This document shows, piece after piece, positions 25,310-35,151 of a stretch of DNA of 64,000 nucleotides. The DNA is from an uncultured Flavobacteriales bacterium (GTDB taxonomy: Bacteria; Bacteroidota; Bacteroidia; Flavobacteriales; Crocinitomicaceae), in assembly GCA_946479285.1 (NCBI GenBank), contig CAMLFH010000023.1, positions 1 through 64,000 of the forward strand, read 5' to 3'. The notes below the pieces were generated by a model. That model searched no databases and was not told where the DNA came from. It saw nothing but the letters and a program-made list of their open reading frames with translations. Both the position numbers and the translations under genes were made by a program. Within the stretch, counting starts at the first letter, position 1. Each line of letters begins with the position of its first letter.

Positions 25310-26665
25310 TTAAACAAAAGCGCTGTAACCCGTTATCGCTCTTCCCACAATCAATGTATTGATCTCTTTCGTTCCTTCATAGGAATAGATCGCCTCTGCA
25401 TCTGCTACGAAACGTGCTACGTCGTATTCCAGCAGGATTCCGTTTCCTCCCATTACTTCCCGTGCTTTACTTACAATATCCCGCGTTCGCAAACTGCAAA
25501 ATACTTTTGCCAGGGAAGCATGTTCGTCCGTGAGTTCTTTTTGGTCCTGCAATTCCGACAACCTTGCCACCATTGTTTGCATGGCCGTTAGGTTCGTGAG
25601 CATTTCTACCAAATGATTCTGGATCAACTGGAACGAAGCAATGGGTTTTCCGAACTGTTTTCGCTCACGGGTATATTTTAAAGCTGCTTCATAAGCTCCG
25701 CGGGCGCAACCTACTGCAAGCCATGCTACCCCGGCACGCGTCATCCTCAAAACGTTTGCGGTATCTTTAAAAGAATTGGCATTTTGTAATCTATCGCTTT
25801 CTGCAACCACGCAATTTGTTAAGGTCACTATTCCATTCTGAACAATGCGCAGCGCCATTTTGTCTTCCATTTTCTCCACTCCAAGCCCCGGATTTCCTTT
25901 TCGGACCAAAAAACCCTTCACCTGTTTGTCTTCCTCATCTTCCGCCCAAATAATGATCATATCCGCAAAAGTGGCGTTGCCAATCCATTTCTTTTGTCCG
26001 TTCAAAGTCCAGGTATTTCCGTTTCGTTTGGCTTTCATAGTGAGTCCACCGGCAACACCAGAACCAACTTCAGGTTCTGTGAGACCGAAAGCTCCTATTT
26101 TTCGCAAGCTTTTCAATTCGGGAAGCCATTCCTGTTTTTGGGCTTCGGAACCCAGTAAATAAATCGAACCCATTACCAAACCGCTTTGCACACCGAAGAA
26201 CGTAGCGAAAGATGCATCAACACGCGCCATTTCCATTGCTAAAACTCCTTCAATCAGGCAAGAGCGCGCCGGATTACTGAATCCTTCATAAGTAACGCCG
26301 CAAATATCCAATTCGGCCACTTTCGGGATCAGTTCATGCGGAAACTCGCCTTTCAGCCAATATTCATTGGCAATTGGTCTCACCTCTTCTTCCATAAATG
26401 CCCGGACTTTCAATTGAAGTGCTCTTTCATCCGCATTCAAGGTATGACTGATGTTGTAAAAATCACCGTCAATGGGTGGAAGTTCTTTTTTAGCATGTTT
26501 TCCACCGATCATTTTCACCAAGCCGGCCAATTGCTTATCATCCAGCTTTCCAACCTGGTTCATCACCTCGGCCAGATCCACTTTTTTCGATAGCTTTGAA
26601 AACTGTTCCATATCGACCTGCTTAAACAAGTGCCAGGCATTTTTTATATTCGAGAAAAGTGACAT
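25310..26665 (-). CDS. acyl-CoA dehydrogenase family protein
   Basis: 451 residues, longer than the usual about 380 because of an N-terminal leader of about 75 residues. FAD-binding and catalytic regions are intact: FGLTEPEVGSGVAGG (about 194-208), KKWIGNA, RKQFGKPIASFQLIQNHL and the YSYEGTKEI segment (about 430) carrying the candidate catalytic Glu. Likely a glutaryl- or related acyl-CoA dehydrogenase. The exact chain specificity is not visible. Confidence 0.88.
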   Translation of the reverse strand: MSLFSNIKNAWHLFKQVDMEQFSKLSKKVDLAEVMNQVGKLDDKQLAGLVKMIGGKHAKKELPPIDGDFYNISHTLNADERALQLKVRAFMEEEVRPIANEYWLKGEFPHELIPKVAELDICGVTYEGFSNPARSCLIEGVLAMEMARVDASFATFFGVQSGLVMGSIYLLGSEAQKQEWLPELKSLRKIGAFGLTEPEVGSGVAGGLTMKAKRNGNTWTLNGQKKWIGNATFADMIIIWAEDEEDKQVKGFLVRKGNPGLGVEKMEDKMALRIVQNGIVTLTNCVVAESDRLQNANSFKDTANVLRMTRAGVAWLAVGCARGAYEAALKYTRERKQFGKPIASFQLIQNHLVEMLTNLTAMQTMVARLSELQDQKELTDEHASLAKVFCSLRTRDIVSKAREVMGGNGILLEYDVARFVADAEAIYSYEGTKEINTLIVGRAITGYSAFV

Positions 26666-26757
26666 CGTTCCTGATTTTCTTTGAATTTAGAACAAATCCG
26701 GGAGTGCGAATCTTAAAAGAACTTAAAACTCAGGAATTGAGCTCCGGGGACTAACGA

Positions 26758-27654
26758 TCAATTAAATGACTGGCGATACTCCAGCGGTGTGACATTCATT
26801 TTCTTTTTGAAAAGTGTACTGAAGGATTGGGCATGCTCAAAACCCAGAGAATAGGCAATTTCACTTACTGATTGGTTGGTCGTTGCCAGTTTTTGTTTCG
26901 CTTTCTCTATCAATCGTTCCTGGATATGCTGCTGTGTGCTTTGACCGGTATGCATACGCAAAAGATCGCCCAAATAATTCGGGGAAAGGTTCATCAATCC
27001 TGCAATATGCTGCACCGTCAATAACTCATTCTGCGCACCGGCATGGTTATCAAAATAGGCATCGACAAACTTTTCAAATTTAGCAAGCAGCTGGTGGTTG
27101 TGATTTTTCCGGGTAATAAATTGGCGCTCGTAAAACCGGTTGGAATAATTCAACAGCAATTCTATCTGTGACAGGATAATTTCCTGCGTGTGCTTGTCGA
27201 TATGCTGACATTCTTTGTCGATCTTTTTGAGTATAGTGATCAAATCGTCCTCTTCTTCTGCTGAAAGATGCAGGGCTTCATTAACCGAGTACGAGAAAAA
27301 ACTATAGCTGTTAATGTTATTTGCAAGCGGATGAGTCAATAAAAAGTCGGGATGAAAAATCAACAAATAACCTGATCCGCATTCCATGTTATTTAAATCC
27401 AGGTATTGTACCTGGTTGGGCGCTGTAAAGCTCAAAACACCTTTATCATAGTCGTAATGCTGTTGTCCGTAACGGATTTTTCCCTTTGCTTCGCGTTTTA
27501 ATGCCACACAATAAAACCGGTTAACGAACCCTTTCCAAATCTCTTCTTCGAGGAAAATACTTTCGGCCAGATTAATCACACTTACTAAAGGGTGTCTGGG
27601 CGCAGGCAATGACAGCAGGCGGTGAAATTCAGAAACTGATTGAATGGAATTCAT
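26758..27654 (-). CDS. AraC-family transcriptional regulator
   Basis: 298 residues. The N-terminal cupin-like domain spans about 1-160; the C-terminal double HTH is at about 195-295 (HIAGLMNLSPNYLGDLLRMHTG, SVSEIAYSLGFEHAQSFSTLFKKKMNVTPLEYR). It is adjacent to and in the same orientation as an aldo/keto reductase, 66 bp downstream, a likely target. Confidence 0.92.
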   Translation of the reverse strand: MNSIQSVSEFHRLLSLPAPRHPLVSVINLAESIFLEEEIWKGFVNRFYCVALKREAKGKIRYGQQHYDYDKGVLSFTAPNQVQYLDLNNMECGSGYLLIFHPDFLLTHPLANNINSYSFFSYSVNEALHLSAEEEDDLITILKKIDKECQHIDKHTQEIILSQIELLLNYSNRFYERQFITRKNHNHQLLAKFEKFVDAYFDNHAGAQNELLTVQHIAGLMNLSPNYLGDLLRMHTGQSTQQHIQERLIEKAKQKLATTNQSVSEIAYSLGFEHAQSFSTLFKKKMNVTPLEYRQSFN

Positions 27655-27720
27655 AGCACTAATTTAAACATTTTAAGGATGGAAGAGCGGCCATATTTAT
27701 TGGTACAGCCGCATTTTCTG

Positions 27721-28719
27721 CTAGTCAATCAGTCCCATACTAAATTCATCGTACGGTTTACCGGTATCTGTACCCAGTGGCACAATGTTTTCCAGTTTCG
27801 AGAGATCCGCTTCGCTTAAGTGAATTTCGGTTGATGCGATATTCTGCTCCACATATTTTCTGCGTTTGGTGCCAGGAATAGGTAAAATTCCCTTGCTTCT
27901 AATCCACGCCAATGCCAGTTGCGAAGAAGTGATATTTTTAGTTGCAGCCATTGCTTCAATAGCTTTCACCAACTCGATATTTTTATAGAAATGTGCTTCC
28001 TGGAAACGTGGAATTGCTCTTCGGAAATCATTTTGAGGAAGATCGTCTATCGTGCGGATATGTCCGGACAGAAACCCCCGACCTAACGGAGAATAGGCTA
28101 CAAAACCGATTCCCAGGTCCTGTAAAGTCTTCAATACACCTCGTTCTTCCACCGTACGCTCGAATAAGGAGTATTCACTTTGAACTGCCGTTATCGGATG
28201 AACAGCATTCGCTCTTTTAACTGTTTCGGAAGAAACTTCAGACAATCCGATATACCCAATTTTTCCTTCCTTTACCAATTCACCCATTGCTTCAACGGTT
28301 TCTTCGACTGGTGTATTCTTATCAAGCCGATGCATATAATACAAATCAATGTAATCCGTATTGAGATTTTTCAGAGAACGCTCAACTGCTTTTTTCACAT
28401 ATTCCTTTTTGCCGTTAATGGCCCAGGTAACTTTGTCGTTCTCATCTATTTCCCAGCCGAATTTAGTTGCCAGAATATATTTATTCCTGTTACCCTGAAT
28501 CGCTTTCGCAATCAATTGTTCATTTTTTAAAGGTCCGTACAAATCTGCCGTATCTAAAAAGTTACCTCCCAATTCAAGGGATCGGTGAATGGTCGCAATT
28601 GCTTCCTGTTCATCTGCCTGACCGTACATGTGCGCTTCTTCAAAACCGGTCATTCCCATACAGCCCAAGCCAATTACCGGTACAATCAAACCTTCGCTTC
28701 CCAAATTTATTTTCTTCAT
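27721..28719 (-). CDS. aldo/keto reductase
   Basis: 332 residues, (alpha/beta)8 NADPH-dependent fold. The tetrad is visible: Asp and Tyr in DTADLYG (about 56-62), Lys in ILATKFG (about 83-87) and His in YYMHRLD (about 128-134). The C-terminal NADP site has SQLALAWIRSKGILPIPGTKRRK. Probable substrates are aldehydes or quinones; the pairing with an AraC regulator suggests detoxification (inference). Confidence 0.92.
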   Translation of the reverse strand: MKKINLGSEGLIVPVIGLGCMGMTGFEEAHMYGQADEQEAIATIHRSLELGGNFLDTADLYGPLKNEQLIAKAIQGNRNKYILATKFGWEIDENDKVTWAINGKKEYVKKAVERSLKNLNTDYIDLYYMHRLDKNTPVEETVEAMGELVKEGKIGYIGLSEVSSETVKRANAVHPITAVQSEYSLFERTVEERGVLKTLQDLGIGFVAYSPLGRGFLSGHIRTIDDLPQNDFRRAIPRFQEAHFYKNIELVKAIEAMAATKNITSSQLALAWIRSKGILPIPGTKRRKYVEQNIASTEIHLSEADLSKLENIVPLGTDTGKPYDEFSMGLID

Positions 28720-28827
28720 TTTGAATTATTTAATTTAACGAAACAAAGTTCCGTAAGAAGCGGCACCTGCATGTTTGGGAATCCATGAAAAGTGTATGCA
28801 AATCACTGGAAAGTGGGGACAATGAAG

Positions 28828-28835
28828 TAACTTTG
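28828..28835 (+). promoter_or_regulatory. -7 element before the HD hydrolase
   Basis: TAACTTTG is an exact TAnnTTTG, 23 nt ahead of the ATG at 28859. I see no good -33 element. Confidence 0.4.
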
Positions 28836-28858
28836 TTCTTTCTTAAACCATAGAGGCA

Positions 28859-29452
28859 ATGACTCCGGAAAATCTCATCAAACAAATATCGTTCATCAAA
28901 GAAATCGATAAGCTCAAATACATTCAGCGTAAAACGAAATTGTTCAACAGCGACCGTCCTGAAAACGATGCCGAACACAGCTGGCATTTGGCTATGATGG
29001 CCCTTGTGCTGGCAGAGCATTCCAATGAAAAAATCGATGTGCTCAAAGTAGTCAAAATGGTTTTGATCCATGATATTGTGGAAATTGACGCCGGAGACAC
29101 TTTTATCTACGATACACAGAAGAACCATTCCAATACCGATGAAGAACGTTTGGCTGCACAGCGCATTTTCGGTTTATTGCCGAAAGAACAAGCCGAAGGG
29201 TTTATTGCTGTTTGGGAAGAGTTTGAAGCCGGAATCACTCCCGAATCCAAATTTGCCCGCACCATGGACAGATTGGAGCCTTTGCTGCAAAACACTTCCA
29301 ACCAGGGCGGAACGTGGAATGAATTTGGTGTGAGCTACGAAAAAGTCCATGCCAAAAAGAGCATCATGAAAGAAGGCTCCGCAGCCATTTGGGAGTTTGC
29401 GGAAGACCTCATCAACGACAGCGTGGAAAAAGGGATTTTGAAGAAGGATTAA
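28859..29452 (+). CDS. HD-domain phosphohydrolase (YfbR/HDDC2-like)
   Basis: 197 residues. The metal ligands are present: His in DAEHSWHL (about 39-46) and the HD pair in VLIHDIVEIDAGD (about 67-79), with the DAGD turn typical of 5'-deoxynucleotidases. Cytoplasmic. The gene end overlaps the convergent HxlR gene by 4 nt. Likely a nucleotide housecleaning enzyme. Confidence 0.88.
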   Translation: MTPENLIKQISFIKEIDKLKYIQRKTKLFNSDRPENDAEHSWHLAMMALVLAEHSNEKIDVLKVVKMVLIHDIVEIDAGDTFIYDTQKNHSNTDEERLAAQRIFGLLPKEQAEGFIAVWEEFEAGITPESKFARTMDRLEPLLQNTSNQGGTWNEFGVSYEKVHAKKSIMKEGSAAIWEFAEDLINDSVEKGILKKD

Positions 29453-29817
29453 GCAGACTGATTTTCTTCGAATTCTTTTTGACGTTCCTTTATGAATTCC
29501 GCATGTGTTGTTCCCCAGCTGTCTATTTGGGAAAGCAGCGGTAACAAACTTTCCCCCAATGTGGTGAGTTTATATTCCGTTCGCTTCGGATAAACATCTT
29601 CTGCGCATTTTTCAAGCACTCCGAAAAACAATAATTCCGCCAGCTGCATTTCTATCACACGTGGAGAAGCATCATCAATATATCTGCAAATATCCGCCGG
29701 TCGAACGATTCCTCTATTGATCGCATCCAGCACACACAACTTCCACTTCCCTCCAAAAACTTTAGCTGCTACCAAAATCCCGCAATCCAGGTTCTCCTTA
29801 ATTTTCTTTGTATACAT
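29449..29817 (-). CDS. HxlR-family winged-helix regulator
   Basis: 122 residues, the family length. LDCGILVAAKVFGGKWKLCVLDAINRGIVRPADICRYIDDASPRVIEMQLAELLFFGVLE is the HxlR winged HTH with the near-N-terminal Cys, which is often redox-sensitive. Divergent from the DUF2306 gene (132 bp apart), so it is a candidate to control it. A second HxlR lies at 31.9 kb. Confidence 0.92.
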   Translation of the reverse strand: MYTKKIKENLDCGILVAAKVFGGKWKLCVLDAINRGIVRPADICRYIDDASPRVIEMQLAELLFFGVLEKCAEDVYPKRTEYKLTTLGESLLPLLSQIDSWGTTHAEFIKERQKEFEENQSA

Positions 29818-29949
29818 CTACGGATTTTTGATAAAGTTATCGAATTCAGCTAAGAATTAATGATCCACCAATACCGAATCTTTTTTCGGGTATTGTACAG
29901 TCAGTTCTTTCCCATGAAATTTGTCATCAATTCACAAACACACCCACAA

Positions 29950-30582
29950 ATGGAGAACAAAACAACATTCAAATTTCAAAAGACAGACATACTAACGTTC
30001 TCAATCTGGGCCCTGGTCCTATTCATTACCTGGACATTCATGCATGGCGCAGATCATTTTTTGGACCTAACGCAGGAATCTTTGGGAAAATACTACGATT
30101 ATAAATGGGTTTTAATTGCTCACATTATGGCTGGTGGCGGAGCTATTATTTCCGGGATGCTCCAATTTTGGAAAAAACTCCGCAACTATAGCTGGAAACT
30201 ACATCGTTTCGTTGGCTTTGTTTACCTGCTGGCAGTTCTCACAAGTGGTTTTTGTGCGGTTATTCTCGCTTTTACAACAGCTTATAAAGTGAATCTTCCT
30301 TATGCTTTTTCGCTCCAGGTTTGGGTTAGTGTTTGGGTCACTAGCACCTTCATCGCTTATTACGCCGCAATTAAAAAGAAGTTCCAACTCCATAGAGAAT
30401 GGATGATCAGAAGCTACATTGTAACAATAGCATTCGTCATTTCAGGTCTGATTATCAAAATCCCATCTATTCGGCAATTGGGAAGTTTCGAAGAAATATC
30501 TCCCTCGCTTTTTTGGCTTGGATGGGCTGTGCCGCTATTTATCTATGAACTTATTCGGGGTATCAAAATGATCCTAAAATGA
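29950..30582 (+). CDS. DUF2306 membrane protein
   Basis: 210 residues from the ATG at 29950; the frame is open from 29860 but the conserved part starts here. About six hydrophobic helices, with the DUF2306 features HIMAGGGAIISGMLQFWKKLR and LHRFVGFVYL (about 77-110) and LHREWMIRSY near 152-161. The conserved His residues in helices suggest haem or metal binding, unproven. A perfect palindromic terminator follows. Confidence 0.85.
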   Translation: MENKTTFKFQKTDILTFSIWALVLFITWTFMHGADHFLDLTQESLGKYYDYKWVLIAHIMAGGGAIISGMLQFWKKLRNYSWKLHRFVGFVYLLAVLTSGFCAVILAFTTAYKVNLPYAFSLQVWVSVWVTSTFIAYYAAIKKKFQLHREWMIRSYIVTIAFVISGLIIKIPSIRQLGSFEEISPSLFWLGWAVPLFIYELIRGIKMILK

Positions 30583-30585
30583 AAA

Positions 30586-30605
30586 AAGGGGCAAATTTGC
30601 CCCTT
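30586..30605. terminator. 20-bp perfect palindrome, bidirectional terminator
   Basis: AAGGGGCAAA/TTTGCCCCTT (30586-30605) with an A-run on the left; it ends the plus-strand gene and the minus-strand gene starting at 30949. Confidence 0.85.
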
Positions 30606-30625
30606 CTCTGTTACAAACATTTTTA

Positions 30626-30949
30626 TCAGCCTGTTACTCTCAACGATTCGATCAATCCATCTGCAATTTCGAAATTGAAATTCAGAACAATCGGACTTCC
30701 AGGAAATGTACCTGAACACTCCGCAGATAAAACACTTATTTTACCATCCTGGGTTAGTGACAGAGGAGTCATTACCGATTTATAGTTTTTATTTGATTCG
30801 TCAATCCATTCTTCGATAGCTTTCTTTCCGGTATGTTTTTTTCCTTCGTCGAACACAACAGCTGTTTCAGAAAAACAGTTTGCATAAGCGATACTGTCGA
30901 ATTGGTTTTGAGCTGTCACTAAGTCAGCTAGTACTTTTGGTAAATTCAT
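30626..30949 (-). CDS. NTF2/SnoaL-like protein
   Basis: 107 residues, cone-shaped NTF2-like fold: YANCFSETAVVFDEGKKHTGKKAIEEWIDESNKN is the usual strand-helix core, and residues about 75-105 form the sheet. No catalytic set can be assigned. It lies 20 nt downstream of the SDR gene, in the same operon. Confidence 0.82.
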   Translation of the reverse strand: MNLPKVLADLVTAQNQFDSIAYANCFSETAVVFDEGKKHTGKKAIEEWIDESNKNYKSVMTPLSLTQDGKISVLSAECSGTFPGSPIVLNFNFEIADGLIESLRVTG

Positions 30950-30969
30950 GATTTTATGTTTATTGATTA

Positions 30970-31764
30970 TTAAATTGTTGGTATTGTTCCGCCATCAATG
31001 ACGAATTCTGTCCCGGTTAGATAATTAGCTCTCGGAGAAACCAAAAAACCAACCAGTTCAGCTACTTCTGCTGGTTCAGCCGGTCTTCCGAATGGAATTC
31101 CGCCCAATGCTTCCATTACACCTTGTTGTGCTTCTTCTACAGTGCTATTGGCGTTTCTTGCAATCTCAGCCAACCAAGCTTTCGATGCTCCTGTACTGAT
31201 CCATCCAGGCGAAACAGTCAGCACCCGAATACCTTTAGGTGAAACTTCATTGGATAAACTTTTACTATAGTTTCTCAATCCTGCTTTTGCAGCCGCATAA
31301 GGTAAAGTAGAGTCATACAGTGGTAGCATCCCTTGGATAGAAGCTATATGAATAATAACTCCGTTTTTTCGATCTATCATTTGAGGTAAAAATCCCCTAT
31401 CCAGTCGAACCGGAGCAAGCAAATTAGCCTGTAGAGTTGATTCCCAATCTTCATCAGATAATGCAGTAAAGCCACCGGCAGGTGTTGTTGAAGAACCAAG
31501 ATTGTTCACCAAAATGTCAAGCCTTCCGTAAACCGACAGCACTTCGCTGATTACTTTTTGTGTTCCCGATCCCGTACTCAGATCTGCTGAGATAAAATGT
31601 AGGTTTTCGTTTGATTTTTCCGGTGCGTTCCTGGCTGTAATTACTACTGTTGCACCCGCATTTAAGAGTCTGTCTGCAATGGCTTTTCCGGCGCCTTTTG
31701 TACCACCGGTTACCAGTGCTATTTTACCTGAAAGCTCGTTTTCAAAATTAAATTGTTGTTCCAT
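30970..31764 (-). CDS. SDR-family oxidoreductase
   Basis: 264 residues. TGGTKGAGKAIAD (about 19-31), NNLGSS near 88, catalytic Ser in HIASIQG and YAAAK near 157-161, and TGTEFVIDGG near the end, typical of classical SDRs. Divergent from the HxlR gene, 127 bp apart, and in an operon with the SnoaL-like gene. Confidence 0.93.
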   Translation of the reverse strand: MEQQFNFENELSGKIALVTGGTKGAGKAIADRLLNAGATVVITARNAPEKSNENLHFISADLSTGSGTQKVISEVLSVYGRLDILVNNLGSSTTPAGGFTALSDEDWESTLQANLLAPVRLDRGFLPQMIDRKNGVIIHIASIQGMLPLYDSTLPYAAAKAGLRNYSKSLSNEVSPKGIRVLTVSPGWISTGASKAWLAEIARNANSTVEEAQQGVMEALGGIPFGRPAEPAEVAELVGFLVSPRANYLTGTEFVIDGGTIPTI

Positions 31765-31856
31765 TTGTGTATGTATTTATGGAGCAAAATTCAGTTATAC
31801 AGATGGTTTGTACAAGTACGGAAAATCGAATTGCATAGGGATAATTTTCTCCCCTA

Positions 31857-31887
31857 TTGCACAATTTGGAACATAGAAATACCTTTG
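31857..31887 (+). promoter_or_regulatory. promoter of the second HxlR gene
   Basis: TTG (31857-31859), 20 nt, TACCTTTG (31880-31887), a textbook Bacteroidota promoter. The ATG begins 5 nt after the -7 element, so the predicted start of transcription coincides with the start codon: a leaderless mRNA. Confidence 0.65.
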
Positions 31888-31891
31888 TTCA

Positions 31892-32269
31892 ATGTACGAA
31901 AGAAAGATTCCTTTAAACCTCAACTGCGGTCTTGACCTGATTGGAGAGGTGCTCTACGGAAAGTGGAAAATACGTCTGTTGTGGTTTATTCATCAGGGAC
32001 ATTTGCGCCCCAGTGAACTCCAGCGCAAAATTCCGGATGCTTCACGAAGGGTTTTGAACATGCAGCTCAAGGAATTGGAGCAGCACGAATTAATCACGAA
32101 GAAAATTTACCCGGTAGTTCCGCCAAAAGTGGAATACAGTCTGACTGATTTTGGCCTTACACTGATTCCGATTATCAGTTCCTTAGGTAATTGGGGAGAC
32201 GAACACGAAGATCGTTTGAGAACATTGATTATAGCGAGCAAAAATTTCTCTTCCGATACAATGGAGTAA
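31892..32269 (+). CDS. HxlR-family winged-helix regulator
   Basis: 125 residues. LNCGLDLIGEVLYGKWKIRLLWFIHQGHLRPSELQRKIPDASRRVLNMQL is the winged-HTH core, with the N-terminal Cys near position 10. Divergent from the SDR-SnoaL pair, which is the probable regulated target. The start at 31892 fits both the family N-terminus and a leaderless promoter. Confidence 0.93.
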   Translation: MYERKIPLNLNCGLDLIGEVLYGKWKIRLLWFIHQGHLRPSELQRKIPDASRRVLNMQLKELEQHELITKKIYPVVPPKVEYSLTDFGLTLIPIISSLGNWGDEHEDRLRTLIIASKNFSSDTME

Positions 32270-32286
32270 ATCAAACCAAACAGCTT

Positions 32287-34149
32287 CTACTCCATTTTAA
32301 TCCGCTCCTTCAAACGCTGCTTCGCCTTTTTGACCCCGTTTTCAGTAATGCACAGAATAGTTGCTATTTCCTTATTGGAAAACTCCAGCCTGACCAATGC
32401 CGCAAGCCGCAGATTGTTGGTCGTGAGTTCCGGGAACCGCTGTTTTAAGTCAGACAGGTAACCACTGTGTATTTTATCAAATTCAGTCATAAAAGCCAGC
32501 CAGTCGTTTTCCAGAGTCACTTTATTCAATAAATTCTCTTCGGTCACAGAGTTTGCCCCATCTTCCAGTGACTGAATCAATTGATTCTTCCGGTTAATTT
32601 CTTCCGTCAATAAGTTGAGTCGTTGATGAAGCAATTCTTCTTCCAGTTTTTGGTTCCGGATCTTTGTATGCGCTTCCGCAACCTTGCTCTTTTTCAAACG
32701 GTTGTTGATGAACAGAATATAAACCGCGCCAAGCAATAACAGGATGACGACAATTCCAAGCAGAATCATATTTCTTTGAGTTTCCTGTTGCTTTTTCACT
32801 TTCAATTTTAGCAGCTTGTTTTCCTGTTCCTTCCATTTCGTTTCATACCGGACTTCCAGGTTGAGCAGTTCTTTTTTGGTTTCAATCCGATTCAAACTGT
32901 CGTAATAGACCATCATTGAATCGTATGTTGAAATTGCCTGTTCCAGGTTTCCGGATTCGCGGTATGCGGTGGTTAAAACATCGTAAGTAGTATAAAGCGA
33001 GTAAATATCTCCTTCCTGTTTAGCCAACTCATTGGCTTTCTTTAAATAGGAGATTGCCTGCGGATACTTCTTCAGGTACAGATAAGACGTAGCGATGTTG
33101 TAATAACTAAGTCCTTTGTATTTTATTCCGACAACCTGCTCTTCATACTCCTGCGATTTCAGCATCAGGTCAAGTGCTTTCTGATATTCATTTCTATCAT
33201 AATATACCTGGCCCAAAGTGCTGTATGAAATCGATAAACTTTCTGCATCACCTGTTTTTAGTGCATACTCATGTGAAATATTCGCGTAGTACAAGGCAGA
33301 ATCCAATTGGTTCAGTGGGGAATAGATCTGGCTCAAAGCAGCATAAGTATCGTATAATTTGTATTCCAGTTGGGGTTTGTCCTTCAGAAAATGAACAAGC
33401 TTGAGAGCCTTGACCTTTGCCTCTCCAAAACGCTGTTTATCCATGAAATAACCCATAAATTCGTAATAGCGGTCAGCCATGAGTTTCGGGTCATTTGTTT
33501 GCTCAGCCAGTTCAATAGCAGCTGTGAAATGGGTATAACTTTTGGAGAAATCTCCCAGTTTGTCGTAACCCTGGCCCAGCAGACTCTGGATAGCCATTCT
33601 GCGCTCAATTGACAGGTATTGCTTTGTTTTCTTATTGCAGGACTCCAGTAAACGAATGCCTTTTACAAAGAGGCTTTGACTGTAATAATTGTAGGCTTTC
33701 CGAACTACGACACTTGCAAGCAGGTCGTAGTTTTTTTCTTTTTCGGCCAATTCAATGGCTTTGTCAAAATACAAATGGGATTTCACATAATCTTCCCGGC
33801 CGTTCCGGTAACTGATTCCCAGGTAAGTGTAAAGTAAAATCCTGTCACGAGCAGATTCCAATCCCTTTAATTTCTCTGCCTGGTGAAAAGAAACTATCGC
33901 CTTTTGATACTCATCAATCATGTAATAATAGATCGCATGGTCCAAAGCCAGTTTCGCACGATCCGAATTCGAAGGTTTCCTTTCCCGAATAAGTTTCTCT
34001 TCGTTCCGAAGGACCGGGAGGAGCAGGTTTCCATCTTCTTTTTTGTGTAAACGAATGAATTTTTCGTGCTCTTGACTGAAGGAATTTTGAGCGGTCGTTT
34101 TTCCAACTGGCAGGAAATAAATCAGGAATAAAAAGTATAGTCGGTGCAT
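32287..34149 (-). CDS. TPR sensor protein with membrane helix and C-terminal LuxR-like HTH
   Basis: 620 residues. Signal peptide (about 1-20), tetratricopeptide repeats (about 75-410), a transmembrane helix (about 464-486), a coiled-coil segment (about 490-535) and a C-terminal HTH (FSNKEIATILCITENGVKKAKQRLKERI, about 590-617) of the LuxR/GerE kind. A periplasmic TPR sensor joined to a cytoplasmic DNA-binding domain, a common one-component-like layout in Bacteroidota. It is divergent from the barrel gene at 34254. Confidence 0.88.
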   Translation of the reverse strand: MHRLYFLFLIYFLPVGKTTAQNSFSQEHEKFIRLHKKEDGNLLLPVLRNEEKLIRERKPSNSDRAKLALDHAIYYYMIDEYQKAIVSFHQAEKLKGLESARDRILLYTYLGISYRNGREDYVKSHLYFDKAIELAEKEKNYDLLASVVVRKAYNYYSQSLFVKGIRLLESCNKKTKQYLSIERRMAIQSLLGQGYDKLGDFSKSYTHFTAAIELAEQTNDPKLMADRYYEFMGYFMDKQRFGEAKVKALKLVHFLKDKPQLEYKLYDTYAALSQIYSPLNQLDSALYYANISHEYALKTGDAESLSISYSTLGQVYYDRNEYQKALDLMLKSQEYEEQVVGIKYKGLSYYNIATSYLYLKKYPQAISYLKKANELAKQEGDIYSLYTTYDVLTTAYRESGNLEQAISTYDSMMVYYDSLNRIETKKELLNLEVRYETKWKEQENKLLKLKVKKQQETQRNMILLGIVVILLLLGAVYILFINNRLKKSKVAEAHTKIRNQKLEEELLHQRLNLLTEEINRKNQLIQSLEDGANSVTEENLLNKVTLENDWLAFMTEFDKIHSGYLSDLKQRFPELTTNNLRLAALVRLEFSNKEIATILCITENGVKKAKQRLKERIKME

Positions 34150-34253
34150 GCCTTAAAAGTAGGAAAGATTTTCGGGATAAATAGGAGTACAAATGGTGTA
34201 CACTCCCATATTTATTGACTTTTTCGAACTAAGTTTGAAAAAAAAACAACCCT

Positions 34254-35135
34254 ATGAAATATTGTTCACTTTTATTTTTATTCTTTTTAGCGGCTTCGGT
34301 ACAAGCCCAGGAAACACCTTTAAATTCTTTAAAAAGGAACGAATACAAATCAGTTGGAATTACGTACAGCAGTTATGCAAAACCTACAGCCACCAGTTTG
34401 TACAATTCGCAATTTATGGTCAACGATCAAACTTATGATTACCTGAATCGTAATACCGGTTTTACCCTGAAGTACTCGCAAATGAACTTCATCAAAAATT
34501 GCGGGATCGAATTCGGCATCGGAGTTGAGATTATGCGTATCAATACCAATTTTTATTTTTCACTTCCCATCTACAATGCCAGTTGGGAAAATATAGAACT
34601 GAGTACTGTCCGCTCCAATCTCGGAGCTGTTGTTATTCCGCTTTACTATGTGCATCGCATTGAACTCGGAAAGGGTTTTACGCTTTTCCCGAAAATTGGT
34701 GTGGATGCCAAAGTATTGATCACCAATTCAAGCGTTGTAAATGGAGTTTACACGGACAGTTTGAACAACCTGAGTTACAGTGTAAGACATGAAACCACAC
34801 AACGCTATGAAAACGGTCCTTTTCAAAATGTATTTCTCAACGGAACAATCGGTACCACTTTAACCTGGTCGATGAAGAAAGGAGGAGCTTTCGGTTTGAA
34901 CCTGGCATTCAGTATGCAGCTCTTAAGGAATACGCTGCTGACGCGCATCGATAACATGACTTTCAAAAGAGAAGGTATTGTGACCTATGAATCAAGCCAG
35001 CTGATGGGCGATTACTATTATACAGACGAAGACGGAAGCCAGCAATACTTCGAAGGATCACCGGCACAGCCTTTCTTAGCCGCAAACCGAATGACGAATT
35101 TTTCAATCGGAGTTTCCTACCTGTTTGGTAAGTAA
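34254..35135 (+). CDS. outer-membrane beta-barrel-like protein
   Basis: 293 residues. Signal peptide (about 1-19, ending ASVQAQ), then alternating strands with large loops and a C-terminal FSIGVSYLFGK typical of outer-membrane barrels. It has no recognised family. Divergent from the TPR-HTH gene across 104 bp that contain an imperfect palindrome around 34180-34205. Confidence 0.72.
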   Translation: MKYCSLLFLFFLAASVQAQETPLNSLKRNEYKSVGITYSSYAKPTATSLYNSQFMVNDQTYDYLNRNTGFTLKYSQMNFIKNCGIEFGIGVEIMRINTNFYFSLPIYNASWENIELSTVRSNLGAVVIPLYYVHRIELGKGFTLFPKIGVDAKVLITNSSVVNGVYTDSLNNLSYSVRHETTQRYENGPFQNVFLNGTIGTTLTWSMKKGGAFGLNLAFSMQLLRNTLLTRIDNMTFKREGIVTYESSQLMGDYYYTDEDGSQQYFEGSPAQPFLAANRMTNFSIGVSYLFGK

Positions 35136-35151
35136 GATTGATTCTAAGAAA

